From the NCBI GenBank assembly GCA_021495925.1, contig JAKEKT010000030.1, positions 248,001 through 312,000 of the forward strand: DNA of 64,000 nt. Reading direction: 5' to 3'. Made by a program: the position numbers and the translations under genes. The stretch comes from Diplodia intermedia. Its lineage: Eukaryota; Ascomycota; Dothideomycetes; Botryosphaeriales; Botryosphaeriaceae. The notes below the pieces were generated by a model, which saw only the letters and a list, made by a program, of their open reading frames with translations, had not been told where the DNA came from and did not search any database. Of the stretch, positions 21,973 through 34,064 are shown one piece after another (position 1 is the stretch's first letter; each line of letters opens with the position of its first letter).

Positions 21973-24391
21973 CTACAGCTTAGCAAGCTCTTTCTCTCTT
22001 GCCATACGTGCGGATATGTTTCGCGAGAGCCAATCTGCGATACCTGTGGAATGGACTGCATTAGCACACCTTCACCCTGAGGATTTGCGAGACAGCACGC
22101 ACCCATCACGGTTACCATCGGGTTGACACCACTAGCGCTAGGGAAGACGCTGGCATCTGCAACGTACAACCCCTCAGTCCCCCAGACTTTGCCCTCAGCA
22201 TCCACAACACTCGTCCTTGGCGACGCGCCCATACGGCAGCTCCCCATCTGATGCGCGCTCATAAACATCGTCTCCGGCTGAGGCAAGCCAGTTCTTCGGA
22301 TATCCTTCAGCCACACCTGGAACCTTTCGTTGTTGGTGCCCTCGGGGTCTTCTTCCTCGCTTTCTGCTTCTGTTCGTCTGAACGGAGGGCAGCCCGGAAT
22401 CGTCGTGAAAATTTCACTCGCACCGGCGACGTACTGCAGTTTAGCAAGGCCAACGACGCCCTCCAGGAGACTCTTCTTGTCAAAGCGGGACAATGTATAC
22501 GAAAGGCGACAGCGTCCATCGAGGGGATCTGGGTACACACGCCCAGTGTCGCGATCCCGTGCCAGGGCAAAGTAGCCCGCCATGTGCTTCATACGAGGGA
22601 CAAGGTCCTTGTATTCGAGCCCGCCTGCCCATGGCGCAACTGTGAGCCAGACGGAGGGAAGCATGGTAACGGCCTCAAGCTTGGCTCCATGGCCCTTGCC
22701 ATCAAGGTTCTCGAACTCATTGACGACTGAAGTCAGAATTCCTCCTTCCCATGGATCTGTACGCTCCTTGTGCACGGCTCCCAAGAATGACACAGGGTGC
22801 AGGTGGAGATGCCGTCCAATGTTCGGATTCTTGAGACCCGATCGGAGGAGAAGGAGAGGACTTTGCATCGTGCCGCCGGCGACAACCACGCGCTTTGCTC
22901 TGATGATCACATTCCTCCGGGTCCTCGATGCGCCAGCCACCCCTCCATGCTCGTCGCGCGACGCCCAAGTTCCGCAAACGCCCACCGCAACCTTCTTTCC
23001 TTTCTTCTTTTCAAACAAAATCTTCCTGATGTCGAGACCTTCGATGAACTCGGCACCAGCGCGTGCCGCATCTGGCAGAAAAGAAACGTGTGGGCCTTGC
23101 TTCTCACACGATGCACAGCCCATGCTGCAATATCCGCAATAGTGTTCCGCGCCTCCGCTGTTTTGGGGAACAGCCTTGTGAGACCAGCCAAGCTTCCGTG
23201 CGCCTTCTAAAAGATGATTGTTGGACGGGTTGTGCTTGATGGGGTCAGTGGCAACGCCCATCCTTTGGCAAACAGCATCTAAGGATTTCTGGAACTCTGC
23301 TGACGTGAAGAACGGAAGGCCCTGATCCGCCCATTCTTGACGAACATACCCCTGGGTCTGTAGGGATGCTGACCAGTTCACGAAGCCCCCTCCTCCGAAG
23401 GTTTGCCCTGGTCCGCGTCAGTTCTTTCCAAAAGGCACCTTCGCCTCGGGGTCAAGTAAAATAGCCGGGAGGCCTACCTGCAGCTACGCTGACTGAAGTA
23501 TCGTCGGATATGACAAACCCGCCGTTCATGAAAAGATGGTTAAACCCGTCCGTTTCTTTCATCGGGAGATGCTCAGGGGGCCAATAATACGACTTCTCCA
23601 CCACAATGACTCTATGGCCGGCTTCAGCAAAGTTCTTTGCACATACCCCTGCTCCGCATCCACTGCCCACGATGACGATGTCTGTCTCAATGGTCTCTGG
23701 CCCAACTCCCGGAGGCATCTGGATAAACTCAAAGTTGAACCCTTGGCCAACAGATCCATGGACGGGAACGCGGGGAAAGCCCAGGACGCGCCCCAGGACC
23801 GCACTTGACTTTGCCCAGTTCTGCTTGATCAAGGAAGTGAGCATCTTGTTCAATTGACGAAACATCGGCGTCCTTGCTGTCATCCAGTTCTGGAGGATTG
23901 CTATGCGGATATTGACGGGCTGTTCCGCAAAGGGCGTCGAGTAGCCCGTCATCACGAGCGCACCTGGCCGCGTACTGGAATTCAATTAGTTCAGCGTAGC
24001 TTGCAGTAACACACTGGACTAACTTCAGGACGCCGAAAACCGCCAGAAACTGCTTCCTGACATCTGCTGGAATGTACTGGGCCATCAAGCGGTGAATATT
24101 CTCTCGAAAGGCTGGACAGGCCGACGGCGTTTCGGCGAGATACTGTGCCGAAAGCTCTGGGGCGACATCTGGACCGGCCAGTTGCTGCACATTGGAAAGT
24201 CTAGTCGCGTAGTCATTCGCACCGATTGCGAGTTGTGATGCCGGGTTGGCAGTAGCAGACGGCGCTATTGACGGCACCACAGCATCGGCGAAGGCAAGGA
24301 GCGTGGCCCACTGCGCTGGTGATAGAGGATCATCCCCAAGCAGCGGCAATGGGCTCTCCTTGACCGTGACGGTCTCTACAGAGGGAGCCAT
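21973..24391 (-). CDS. Long-chain fatty alcohol oxidase (GMC family)
   Basis: FAD-dependent oxidase of the long-chain alcohol oxidase (FAO) branch of GMC oxidoreductases, which turns fatty alcohols into aldehydes with H2O2 release, usually on peroxisomal or ER membranes. Exons 24024-24391, 23478-23974, 22103-23407 and 21973-22043 give 746 aa, the normal FAO length. The N-terminal about 200 residues form the FAO-specific helical part. The Rossmann motif DIVIVGSGCGAGVCAKNFAEAG is near 220-240. GQTFGGGGFVNWSAS is restored across the second intron. The FAO cysteine cluster HYCGYCSMGCASCEKQG and the catalytic-side motif SAHQMGSCRMG are present. The last intron is needed to replace a spurious tail with GIADWLSRNISARMA and the stop. 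Fits omega-oxidation or alkane/wax use. Confidence 0.92.
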
Positions 24392-25798
24392 CGGGGGCAG
24401 GGGGGGCAATTGGAATGAGGCGGAAACGCGGAGGAGCTGGCACGGGTTTGCCACTGATGAAAACGACAACGACAAGCAACGACAAGCGACGACAACGCGG
24501 AAACAGAGTGGAGATTGCGCGCAGTGCTCCGCTGCAAGGCCGGCCGTGCTGCTACATATGTAAGGGGACTACGCTACAACTGCCCCGCAGTTTCACGAGA
24601 CAGGCTCAAGAGTTGGGGAAGACGCGACGGATACCGAGGCGCGTTGGCGTCCACTTCTTCCAGAAGACGTCGGCATGTTTGCAGGAGCGCCGGAGAATGG
24701 GCTTGGGCTTGGCATGTTTGTTTGCCGCCTGGTGTGCCGCAGCCGCCATGCTTCCCGCCGCGCAGGGCGTAGGCGAGCGCGCACGTGCAGCGGCTGGGCT
24801 AGGCGGCGTGGCCGAGCCAATCAGCGGTGCGCGATAAGAGCAATGAGGTAAAAGCAACACGGACAGTGACGCAGGGGTATCTGCGCCGGCTCAGACGCAG
24901 GCCAAGAGACCGCCGGCGCGGAGGATGCTGGGTCGCGGCCAGCCCGGCTTGCCGTTGCTTGCCACCTCTGACCGGCGGGTGCTGACGGCGGCGGCCACAG
25001 GGCGTGAAGAACGGCGCGGCGGCGCGCGCTATACGGTGGTGGAGGGCGAGCCCGCCAGCGACGGTTACGCGCGCAGTGTCCGGGTGTTGTGGCCGGCATA
25101 GCTGCTGGAAGCAGATCCGGCGCGGTGGGCGGAGAGATATGCGATGGACACGCTTGCCCAATCCAGCGCAGCCTTTAGTGATGGCGGCGCCCGTGCGCGC
25201 TCGGGTCCGCGCTCGGCGACGCTTCATGGATGGGGCCCGTGGCTAACGGCAACGGCTTCGAGGGCATCGTCAGCCTCCCTTCACGGCGCGACGGCTCTAT
25301 TCTCGTCCCTCTTATTAGTATCGCCGCCATGCCGTGCCGCTCTGCCTGCCTCCCATAGACGACCAGCGCTGCTGCTTTTGCTCCCACGACCCTGTTTGTA
25401 CCACCAGAGGCTCCCTGCTGCCCCATCCCCGTCCAATCGCCCGCCTCCTCTATATCGTATCGCCAGCCGGCTGTCCTCTCTTATCGTCGCATCCGCTCCA
25501 GCGTGCTGCGCCGATCAGCCAACTCGCTCCCGTCCCCAGCAAACAAGCCTCAGCTATCTCTCACCGAGTCAAGGGTCTGCAGACCGCTTTCTGGCCTCGC
25601 ATCCTACTTGAGTATCCACGGTTCTCGCTCGCTGCGCCGCAACACACCGCGCACGCGACCATCACCACGCACTTTGACCACACCCGCAACCACCCACCTA
25701 CATCTCAGCAGCCCGTCTGCCTTCTCTTACTCCACTTCGCGACCGCTATCACCCTCTCCGACATATCTCACCACCACATCTTTCTCAACACGGACACG
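24392..25798. other. Divergent promoter region, FAO and FYVE genes
   Basis: The FAO gene points left and the FYVE gene right. From about 25.3 kb the plus strand becomes pyrimidine-rich, as is usual for fungal promoters and leaders. A frame open from 25334 continues into the FYVE gene, but its sequence looks like untranslated leader. Confidence 0.5.
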
Positions 25799-27029
25799 AT
25801 GGCTACCGGCATCCCGACCGCGACGAATTTCGTGCCGAACGCGTTCCAGCAGCAGCAGTACCCGTACCGGGGCGGCGTGCAGTACAACCCCTACTCTCCC
25901 ACGAACTCTGGTGCTGCGACACCCACAAACGTCTCTCCGACGCAAATACCACACAACATGCACACGCGCCAGCTTCGCCCGCCGAAGTGTCCCATGTATG
26001 TCCCGGCCGCTCTGAGGCCGACGGAAAGGCCGCAACGCTCCTCGCCTCCCAAAGGCAGCGACATCGCCTCGCCGATTGAGAGCCCGGTGTCTGGGCTTGA
26101 CCGAAGGGGAACCGCGGATAGCTTCGGCTCAACATACTCGGAGATTCAAAGGATCGCAAGTGATGAGGGGAGCACTATTGGACCGGTGACTGGACCGCCG
26201 TCGAGGAACCACTGGAAGGTACGTTATCTTTAGTTCTGCTTGCTGGGTTGTTGGGTCTCGATGACTCTTACCGCCGTCATCGTCCCTGCTTCGCCGCCTG
26301 AGTGCGGCGGGCTGCTGCTACAGTCATCTGAAGCAGTCGACGAGACCAATGCGCATGGAAAAGAAAAGAGCACGAGGTGTATGTGAGTCGGTCACGACAC
26401 ATACCTTGATGGCTGCGCCATTGCTGTGCGCAGTTTGCTCTTTCCATTGCGCCATTGCCTTGCGAGCTTGTTGGCGGTTCAGGCTATCCCGCTTTCCGCT
26501 AGCAGCACGCATATGCAAGTCTCAAACACGGCATCCCTTGCGGCACCTCTGCACACTTCTCTTTCCGCTGGCGAAGCATATCCCTCTTGGATCCATTTAC
26601 TAACTTTAACAATAGTCGAACGACGACACGCAAGCATGCAACGCCTTCGGCTGTGGGAGAGTCTTCTCCATGTTCTGCAGACGGCATCACTGCCGGCGCT
26701 GTGGAGACATCTTCTGCTACGAGCACAGCTCCCACGAAATCAAGCTCGACCAAGACGCGCTATTCCACCCCAGCGGGACTACGTCGCGTGCCTGCGACAA
26801 CTGCTGGTCCGCGTACCGGCAGTGGGAGGCGGCACGCAAGAGCCGAACCAACTCCGCAAGCTCTCAGGGCAGCAGCAGCACCGCCGGAGGGTTTGCACAG
26901 ACGCGCGCAGAGCCTCAGGGTCTGCTACTTCCCCAGCCACGCGGCGTGGCGCAGGCCCATGCGCAAACCCACAAGGTCGGCAGCTATGTGGGCAGCGTGC
27001 CCCGCGATTGGAATTGGAGCACGTTCTAG
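25799..27029 (+). CDS. FYVE-type zinc-finger protein
   Basis: Exons 25799-26218 and 26616-27029 give 277 aa. The first 140 residues are disordered and rich in Pro, Gln, Ser and Thr. The FYVE-type finger follows directly after the intron (about 141-208): ACNAFGCGRVFSMFC, the PI3P-binding basic patch RRHHCRRCG, then IFCYEHSSHE and RACDNCW. The first Cys pair is spaced C-x4-C, and a His stands in place of the Cys in the C-x2-C after IFC, as in a subset of fungal FYVE proteins. PI3P binding would place it on endosomes or the vacuole. The intron (397 nt) is the longest in the window. The tail is Gly/Gln/Ala-rich. In-frame codons extend upstream to 25334, but I prefer the ATG at 25799. Confidence 0.85.
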
Positions 27030-30000
27030 TGGGCGGGCCTTGCCGATTCTCTCTCGTAATGGCCGACCTGGATGCGACCCCAAGGCTTCGTTTTAATTAC
27101 CAACGTCGTAATACGACCGAGCTTGATCCGGCTCCGTTGCCCAGCGAGGGCGAGGCCTGCATGGTCGCCGGCGACCTCGATCCCGACCGCGCATCCTCAC
27201 TGGCAATTGGCCACGCGACGTCTCTCGCCTGCGGCGGGTCTTCTCTTTCCCTCGGAGCCCCAGAGCACCACCATTTCTTCCAATAGCCGCGGGCCCCGCG
27301 TAATGATTTGCTTTCGATTGCTTCGTTTGAGCGCATCATTTTTCAGCTACGTCCTAGACTCGCTTTTCATAGACCACTTTGGGTTCCTGCTACCGGCCGT
27401 CGATACCACTTTCTTGCCACGGCCGACGACTTGTTTTCAGAGTACGAATTACTTCGGCTGCTGCCGAATGGAGTTGGTGGGGCGTTTGTTCACCGGTCTT
27501 TCTGTTTTCTTCACGTGTACTCTGGTCAACCAGCACTCGGCGTTGAGGATATGTTTTTTTCCTGTTTAAATGGTCATGGGACCTGTCGTGTACGAGCAAA
27601 GCGCTTCACGCAATGTTGCGGATGGGTAATGAGAACTGTACCAATTACTCCTAGAAATCAGAACGACATCGACATGCTTCAACCACGGAGACTAGTTGTC
27701 TGTCACATGCATAAAGGTGCAGTAGCGGGCGATCTGAGTCAGTGCGCTTTGTCTCAGGCTTCAGCGGCCTCGCTTTGCGGTACGCGCGCTCGGGACAGGA
27801 GCTTTTGCCGAGAGGGGGGAGGGACCAACATTGGGGCCAAGGGCGCTTCCGTCTCGGCCGCCATCCTGGGGGGCCTGCAAGGTGTCGATGGGACTTTGTT
27901 GTTGTCCAGGTTGCATTTTCGACAGCCGCCGCCGCCTCATCAATCACGGGCGGTCGGCTATTGCGGCCGAGAAGACCCCTGCAACGCATCTCCGAAAGGA
28001 AGGGCGGCCTACTTTTGGGCATCCGATATTGGGAGATCTGCCGCATGCGGCCGGTCCAAGGGCCGGAAGACCGAGCGCCGGGCGAAACACGACCACAAAA
28101 CGACGGGACGCGTCCGCTAGCTAGGTAAGCAGACACGCGTTTCAACATTAAACCTTTATCCGGGCAGTGGCGGAAGCGACCGGATTTATTTGCTCGGCGC
28201 TTCCATGGTAACGCATGCAGGGTGGAGTGCAACGGGAAAAGAATAGCGGGAGCCCGTGCGATGGAGGGGCTGTGGAGGGGCTGTGTTTTTTCTTTCCTTC
28301 ACGCGTGAGAGCTGCAAGTCAAGAGGGATTGGCGTGGGACGATGAGGGGCGCACAGCAGCTGGTGAGGGGCACGCAGGTGAGGGGCACACGAGCTGCGCG
28401 CTTCCCGCGAGTCAGGCCGCCCTCTAAACCACCGGGCTGTGACGCCCCGCCCGGAGAATCTTTGATGAACATCGTCGGTGTGGAGAACGCGTGGACGAGA
28501 GTTTCTCCACGGAAGGCCGGCAGCCTATCATCGTCGGGGGTTTTGCTGCGCGCAATGGGGCGCGCACGGGTGGCCCATCACTGGAGCTCGGGCCTAGCTT
28601 GCTGGTTAGGTCCGGGATGATGCGGTGCTGCCTGAATGGGTGACTGGAACGAGAATAGCTTCATATTATCTTTCGCCGGGCACGACAGCTGCTCTCGTGG
28701 CCATCACCCGTGGGTGAGGAAGGAGCTTGGACGCGTGGGATGGTCTGTGTGAGCGCTCTGCCTTGCGCTGCTGCGGGTTTCTCTTCCTCCACTCCCACAC
28801 TCTTTGCCATCGCTCCGCCGGCGGCTTCTCTCGTTTCCTTCCAGAAGCCAGGCTTGATCTAGACTCGCTCCTCCAGAGAGCCCTCCCTCCCCTTGGTCTC
28901 GGCCTCCTTCATGACCTTTCCTTTGCTTTGGGAAAGAAAATGCGGGAAACCGGCCCTTTTTCGAGGCAACCTAATCCAAAATAGACATTCAGAACGGCCA
29001 CCGTTGCACAGCCGTAAGACCCTTCGTCCTGCTGTCTTCTCCACGAAGGCCAGAGAAGCACCGAGATAGGCGCTGGACAACGCAGACCGCTTCGCGCCAA
29101 CGACCTCAAGGTTCACCGCCAATGCAGCTAAACTCCAAAACCTCGGGCTGGCGGTCAACTATCGTGAAGCTGGGGAATCCCTGCGGGCATGTTGTCTCGG
29201 GCGTCTTTCCAGAAGCCTTCTCATCCTTATCCGGGCCCCGGCTCTCCGGCACGTTTTACTTTGCGGCTCTAACCAGGCCACCTCCTCTAAGGCGCACTAA
29301 CGCCTTAACCAGAGTGAGGGATTAGGGAAGAAGGATGAGAAAGAAGGCGGGAGAAGCGCACCAGAAGCCCTCTCGCCGCTCGTGCACCCGTGGTCTCTGC
29401 GTTCTCTTCATTGCTTTCCACTTCCTCTTCCAGCCATACTAGATCCCGGCTGAACCACGGGCCATGGGCGTTCCAGGATGAGCTGCCTTGCGCCTTTTTG
29501 CTCGCCTCACCAGAGTGGGATGCCTGCGCCTCGGCGGTCAAAGGTACCTTGAGACCGCACTTATTTAGCGCCAGGTACGTGGCTTCCTGATAGCAGCCCG
29601 GCGGGAGGATGAGGACCCTGGGTGTGTTGGACTCTGCCGGCGGGCTGACGGGTGTCCCTAGTGGGTGGACCCTTTTTCATTTCGTCTGCTGTTTTTCCCT
29701 TCTCGGCTGGTGAGCCAGAAGTCGGCGTTTGATACTCCTTCTCAACTGCTGCATCATGAATAGGCGACGATGGACCCTCTACGGTTAACGACATCATGGC
29801 AGAGAACATCACACGTAATGGTCAGCCGCTGGTCATGCCATGTCACGATCGACTACCGCTCTTCGAAACGACAACGTGCTGAAAACCGGGCAGCCGAGCC
29901 CCCGACGTCGCAACACCGAATGATGTCGCGATACAAGGCGCTCGTCGGATATACCAAAGTCCCCACGCACGCGCCGAGTCTAGGGAGAAGCAGGACAGTA

Positions 30001-31900
30001 GCTGCAGAAACATCCGACATCTTGCCGGCAGCCCGGCTGAGCTTCGGCTCTCGCCTCTCCATTCGTTGGGTCATCTCCGACCACTGGCAAACCGTGCAAA
30101 CCTCCTTTTCTTCCCTTCCAACCTCCCCAAATGTTCCTCTGATGACGTCTCCCTGGTGCCATTTCCTGGCGACAGCTTTTCCACACGGCCCGCGATCGCA
30201 CGCTCTTTTGGGTATTGGCCGCAGATCGGATGAGGTCACTGACTCCGGCTTTGGGCACGAATACACACCTGCACCCGCTCACACCTCGTGTCCGGCCTTC
30301 CTTCCGGGCGGTTACATACCACTGAGTCGGCCGAGGACATCAGTGTTGGACAAGCGGTCTGTGATGTAGAATTGCGGTGTCGATTATGATGGTGGCCGCA
30401 GAGACGTCATTCTCCGTCAGCTGGCCGCCGTGGGGGTTTGCGTGGGTGCGTACGCCGCGAAGAGGACGATCGTTCGCTAGCAAAGTTCAATCATGGCCTG
30501 CGCTATCGCATCTACCGATCCAGCAATCTGCTGATGAACCGACGGCGGGTGGCAGCCTCTGCCTGGCGGCGGGTTTGGCGAAACCAGCGTACGCGTTGGG
30601 GGAAACGCAACGGCCGAGCGCCTTTGTGTTGTGCGCCCGCGACGTTGACGCTACTAAGCGCCCGCTGACTCGGGCTTCAACTGTTCTTGTAGAATTTCCA
30701 GTTTCTCATGGTTGAAATACTCGGTGGAACATGCTCTCCGTAAACTGCACTGCTTCTCCTGACTCGATCTATCGCCTGCCTCCCTGTTCATCAAATATCG
30801 CATTCGTATCAAATACGATGTCCCTAATGTGTACTGCCACTTCTAGCCGTAGAGAGGCACCTAGTGATTTGAGCAGACTCCTCAAAACCCCATGGATACA
30901 GACCAGCTCTCAACAGAGCCTCATCGCCCAGGCGACTACCAGCTGGATAGACAAGACGATGACTGGGCACAGCAAGCCAATCATCACAGCAGCCGACCGA
31001 GCTTCATTTATCATCCGGAGCAGCAAGTAGTAGTGGCGTTATGTCAAAACATCTTCAAAAGTAAAGATGTGCTGTAGATCCATCTTCGACGTAGCTCTAG
31101 CGGATAGCATGTAACTTTTTCTATGATGGTTGGAGGTCAAAACAAGCGTCTCAGCTATGTCATCTCCAGCCAATGACGAGCATGATGATGTGCATGCGAA
31201 GCACGACCGGAGGCGGGACGCAGTGGTAAACGGCATTGCTGCCAGAAGAGGTTCGAAGGACCGGATAAGAGATCTCGACATTGCGCTGGAACCTTTCGCC
31301 ACCGATACGAAGATATAAATCCGGGGGTTGACCGCTTGAGTGGCGTTGGGCGTTTATTGGAAGGCGGTAAGTGGCTGTCTTGAACCTCGGATGCAAACCG
31401 ATTCACCAGGCTGTTTCGTGAGTTCATTCGCTCTGCTTGATTGATCTGGATTGATTAGTTGCTGGCGTTTTGACAGCAAAAGAATGATTTGTGAGATTGT
31501 AGAGTCATTGAGCAGCGAACATGCGCAAGGGGTCTACTAAAGGTCTCACCATGTTCCCCCATCTCATCGTTCATAGTCGATCCAAGGAAGCAAGAAACCA
31601 TGTCCGTCTATTTTGTGAGAGAAGGAAATACCCAGCGGTCTCTCATGCCCGCCAGTGAGAAGGGTTCCTGTTGGTTTTTCGACCCTCCAAATACCAAACG
31701 CCTTAGACCCGCGGAGGAGATATGGGAGAATCAGAGTCACTGGCAGTATCAGGACCGGTGAACAAAACCGGAAGAAAGGAAAGGAGAACGAGGCACGAAC
31801 GACTCCTCGGTCGATCCAGAATTACAGCCCATCGATACCATGATTACGCAGATGTTCGCCCCGCCAGAACGCCACTCTCCATGTAAGCATACCACGAACA
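27030..31900. other. 4.9 kb gene-free interval between convergent genes
   Basis: It is flanked by the 3' ends of the FYVE gene (plus) and a 2EXR gene (minus). The longest frames (plus 27308-28120, 270 codons; plus 29770-30369, 199 codons) show no domain and overlap other open frames. Short frames at 30892-31077 and 31130-31318 have a more protein-like composition but cannot be joined into a gene. I found no terminal repeats, target-site duplications or RNA genes. Confidence 0.5.
28341..28395. repeat. Short imperfect tandem repeat
   Basis: Three consecutive units start with (G)(A/G)TGAGGGGC(G/A)C(A/G)C, with variable spacers ending CAG or AGCTG. A similar GGAGGGGCTGT pair lies about 70 bp upstream. 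Small and imperfect. Confidence 0.55.
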
Positions 31901-32755
31901 TCAATTATATATCATTACCGGCTCGACAGGCGTCAGCTCCAGGGCGACCATGATGGACTTTTCCATGCGCGGGTCGTACGGGCGGAACGCGGTCCTCGCC
32001 TCGCCGCTGCCGCCCTTGTTGACCTGGAACTCGTTGGGCAGGTTGTGGGTCAGGGTGTTGATGTGCTCGCGCGGGACGCGGTGGACGCAGACCAGCTTGA
32101 TGTTGACGTCGGCGGGCACGCGCTCCTCGAGGTTGAGGCAGATCTCGCGCAGGGCGGGGTCGTCGCACCAGCGGTAGAAGGACTCGATGATGTCGATGGC
32201 GCGCGGCGACCAGAAGTTGCTGCGGTAGAAGACCCACAGCGACTTGAGGCGCGGGAAGTCGGCGGCCAGGCTGCGCGAGGGCGAGGTGCTGCTGAGGTAG
32301 GCCGACCACAGCCGTACGTCGCGGTCTCGGATGCGCAGGCAGACGGACGTCACCAGGCGCGCGTATTCCAGCGAGAATATGTGGGCGAACATGTTGGCGT
32401 CGGAGGGGTGCGTGAACATCAGGCGGTTCGTGGCGTATAGAACCGGGGCGGCTTCGTGGTATATGGTGCGGCTGGTGGTGAGCAGCTGCGTCGCGATGCC
32501 GGACAGAGTCGGGGTGGCGGGCGGCCACCAGATGGTGGTGTGCGAGCGCAGGGCATGTTCGTAGATTCGTTCGCGCAGCTCGGGCGGCAAGCGGTGCAAG
32601 GTGCTCGGGAGAGGCTCGTGAGGTGGTGCGTCGTTGGCGGGGGCGGCGTCTACCATGGCGACATCGACGGGCGCCGGCGGCGTGTCCAGGGGCGCAGGCT
32701 TCAGTGCGGACGAGCCGGACGACGAGCCAGACATGGCGGAGGAGCGGCCAGACAT
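31901..32755 (-). CDS. 2EXR/F-box-like fungal protein
   Basis: Single-exon 284-aa protein of a large, poorly characterised fungal family. After a Ser/Ala/Pro-rich leader of about 50 residues comes the 2EXR/F-box-like signature: LHRLPPELRERIYEHAL, then ATQLLTTSRTIYHEAAPVLYATN about 40 residues later. The remainder (FPRLKSLWVFY, IDIIESFYRWC) is typical of these proteins. The N-terminal motif resembles an F-box, so a scaffold role is often assumed but not shown. It is divergent from the thioesterase gene, with 346 bp between the starts. Confidence 0.8.
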   Translation of the reverse strand: MSGRSSAMSGSSSGSSALKPAPLDTPPAPVDVAMVDAAPANDAPPHEPLPSTLHRLPPELRERIYEHALRSHTTIWWPPATPTLSGIATQLLTTSRTIYHEAAPVLYATNRLMFTHPSDANMFAHIFSLEYARLVTSVCLRIRDRDVRLWSAYLSSTSPSRSLAADFPRLKSLWVFYRSNFWSPRAIDIIESFYRWCDDPALREICLNLEERVPADVNIKLVCVHRVPREHINTLTHNLPNEFQVNKGGSGEARTAFRPYDPRMEKSIMVALELTPVEPVMIYN

Positions 32756-33101
32756 GACCGGGGCGCGATGCGGGAATGAGGGTGTGAGGGCGCTCGGCGC
32801 ATGGTTCTGGCGCGAGTGTGGAGAATCAGCAAGGCGCTGAATGGTGGTTGAGCTTCTGATCAGCTCGCGCCCAAGGCCCCGCGCCCCGTCACCTCACACC
32901 GAACTCTGCGACACCGTCCGTTGGTTCGCCCTGCCCGTCGCATTGCGCGAGTCGAGAGGAAGCTGGCGTCTTCATCTGGACGGGCGCAGCCGCGGTTCCT
33001 CGCACCTCGGCTACAGGTGGTCGTCGATGGGTGCCCACCTTCACGTCCCTGCAGGCATCCTGCCCTTGTAACCTACCTCCCGAACGTCGCTATCCACCAC
33101 C
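32756..33101. other. Shared divergent promoter
   Basis: A 346 bp interval separates the starts of the 2EXR gene (minus) and the thioesterase gene (plus), so both promoters must lie here or overlap. I see no clear TATA box. Confidence 0.5.
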
Positions 33102-33683
33102 ATGCCACTGCCAGCGACGGCGCCAGGGAATGCCGACCGCCTGAAGGACACAGCCTGGGCTGCTGCTCTCCTCGCCGATGAGAACTTCGTCTTTGCTCCC
33201 ACCAACACGCGCACCCCCAAGGCCTCCGGCGAGGACTCCTTCGTTGCCGAGACTCTCAGCACAGAGAGGACCATACGCAACTGGGTCACCCAGCACAGTC
33301 TACCTCGAGACAACAGCTGGCCTGCGATCACCGAAGTACGCTCGTTCCTCGATCTCGGCGACGGCCTAAACGGCTATCCCGCCACTATGCACGGCGGTAT
33401 GATAGCCACTCTTCTGGACGAGCTTACTGGTCTGCTCCTCAATGTCAACAACGACCACCAAAACCGAATATCAAGCACCGGCAAGCCCCTCAGTGCCATG
33501 ACCGCCTATCTCAATGTGTCCTATAAGAAGCCATTGCCCCTTCCCGGTGTCATTCTCGGCACCGCGAAATTCACAAGCGTTGATGGGAGGAAGTTCTACA
33601 TGCTCGGCACCCTAGAAGACGGAACTGGTCAGGTCTACGCTATCGGCGAGGCGCTGTACATTGAAATAAGGCCCAAGATTTGA
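33102..33683 (+). CDS. HotDog-fold thioesterase
   Basis: Single-exon 193-aa protein of the 4HBT/PaaI-like thioesterase superfamily, which hydrolyses acyl-CoA or related thioesters. The HotDog signature GYPATMHGGMIATLLDELTG is at about 90-110, with the HGG turn and the catalytic-helix acidic residue (D/E in LLDELTG). Later strands AYLNVSYKKPLPLPG and GQVYAIGEALYIEI complete the fold. The first 60 residues are helical and form no separate domain, and I see no convincing mitochondrial or peroxisomal targeting signal. The substrate is unknown. Length is normal for fungal members. Confidence 0.87.
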   Translation: MPLPATAPGNADRLKDTAWAAALLADENFVFAPTNTRTPKASGEDSFVAETLSTERTIRNWVTQHSLPRDNSWPAITEVRSFLDLGDGLNGYPATMHGGMIATLLDELTGLLLNVNNDHQNRISSTGKPLSAMTAYLNVSYKKPLPLPGVILGTAKFTSVDGRKFYMLGTLEDGTGQVYAIGEALYIEIRPKI

Positions 33684-34064
33684 GAAGAAGTATGACTTCT
33701 CCTTGAGAAATTCATTTCGTCCTACAGAGAAGGGCAATCCGACAAAAGTCATGCTCGGTACAGCTCATCACGGGCTTACAAAACCTGCCTGTCATAAGTT
33801 GAACGAAGCGCCTTCGATCGTGTGCACCAAGGGATTATGTGCTTCACCAAACAACAAATGCACTTGTTTCGTGCGTGCCGAGTCCATCCGGAACCATTCC
33901 TGAAATCGCCCAAACATGATAACCAATACAACAAAGGAAAAGTTCGTTACATCGATCCCGCGCATGCCGCCACGGAAATAGCCAACCGGACTTTGGGATA
34001 TCGTTACATCCATTGCACAAGCAACCCAAACGCCAAACAACCTCCAGGAACCTGCCTCTCGGTC
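33684..34064. other. Intergenic between convergent 3' ends
   Basis: The thioesterase (plus) and the rhodopsin-domain gene (minus) converge here. No coding sequence is supported. Confidence 0.5.

Noticed and set aside
25334..25798. In-frame upstream extension of the FYVE protein
   Set aside because: The DNA is pyrimidine-rich leader-like sequence, and the translated extension has no conserved feature; the ATG at 25799 is a better start.
27308..28120. 270-codon plus-strand frame after the FYVE gene
   Set aside because: Composition is patchy (Cys-, Arg- and Gly-rich), another open frame runs alongside and no family is recognisable; more likely 3' UTR or intergenic DNA.
29322..29331. Telomere-like TTAGGG
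   Set aside because: A single copy inside the window; no array.
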